Part shown: one piece after another, positions 5,296 through 5,326 of the stretch
Layout of the letters: every line of letters starts with the position of its first letter
How positions within the stretch are numbered: the first letter of the stretch is position 1
The notes under the pieces: generated by a model
Seen by the model: only the letters and a program-made list of their open reading frames with translations
What the model was told of the DNA's origin: nothing
The model's database searches: none
Assembly (NCBI GenBank): GCA_045577635.1
Contig: JAZNIS010000084.1
Coordinates: 1-5,326 of the forward strand
DNA: 5,326 bases
Reading direction: 5' to 3'
Origin: UBA6345 sp045577635
Lineage (GTDB): Bacteria > Bacillota > Clostridia > Christensenellales > UBA1242
Program-made: the position numbers and the translations under genes

Positions 5296-5324
5296 CATTA
5301 TAAGTATAATGATTATTATTTAAA
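5296..5324 (-). promoter_or_regulatory. Possible iscS promoter with overlapping palindrome
   Basis: CATTATA and its exact inverted copy TATAATG flank two bases (5296-5311). On the minus strand the second arm contains TATAAT (5297-5302), a perfect -10, with TTTAAA (5319-5324, four of six to -35) 16 bases upstream. A palindrome over a -10 box is a common operator layout, and Rrf2-type regulators (IscR, CymR) often control this operon. The sequence does not match the E. coli IscR type 1 site as I know it. In DNA this AT-rich the palindrome could be chance. Confidence 0.4.
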
Positions 5325-5326
5325 TA

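Noticed and set aside
1..5326. Alternative genetic code (TGA as Trp), considered because of the low GC
   Set aside because: Conserved tryptophans in frr and tsf are encoded by TGG and no in-frame TGA is needed to complete any gene.

Overview
The window is about 70% AT and every gene reads on the minus strand. Trp is encoded by TGG, Shine-Dalgarno (SD) sequences are strong and GGAGG-like, and stops are mostly TAA. The gene families and order (iscS-iscU, ruvX-DUF1292, rpsB-tsf-frr-uppS), together with a short 216-residue EF-Ts, point to a low-GC Bacillota, most likely a clostridial lineage. That placement is inferred from families and synteny, since no 16S gene or other taxonomic marker is present.

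In the direction of transcription (high to low coordinates) there are four units. (1) iscS-iscU (5249-3661), cysteine desulfurase and Fe-S scaffold, sits downstream of a possible promoter overlapped by a short palindrome. It ends in a terminator that contains the iscU stop codon. (2) A 44-residue single-span membrane protein (3590-3456) is followed by the tightly coupled pair ruvX-DUF1292 (3405-2652), which ends in a strand-specific terminator. (3) rpsB-tsf (2371-932) is driven by a near-consensus extended -10 promoter with a structured leader of about 100 nt, and ends in a strong terminator. (4) frr (737-171) has its own AT-rich upstream region. It is followed, after two short hairpins, by the first 27 codons of uppS, which runs off the left edge.

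The genes are core housekeeping: Fe-S/sulfur supply, RNA or DNA maintenance by a RuvC-fold nuclease, translation (S2, EF-Ts, ribosome recycling factor) and cell-wall lipid carrier synthesis. The content is ordinary but the arrangement is reduced. The usual pyrH between tsf and frr is absent. The mnmA, alaS and ireB genes that commonly lie between iscU and ruvX in clostridia are also absent, although the order of the remaining genes is kept. I see no mobile element, CRISPR array, tRNA, rRNA, toxin-antitoxin or defence locus, and no sign of a novel multi-gene system. The most useful leads are the eroded synteny, the rpsB leader, the small unannotated membrane-protein gene and the palindrome before iscS. 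No gene-free stretch exceeds 300 bases; the two largest (738-931 and 2372-2651) hold terminators, promoters and leader sequence.
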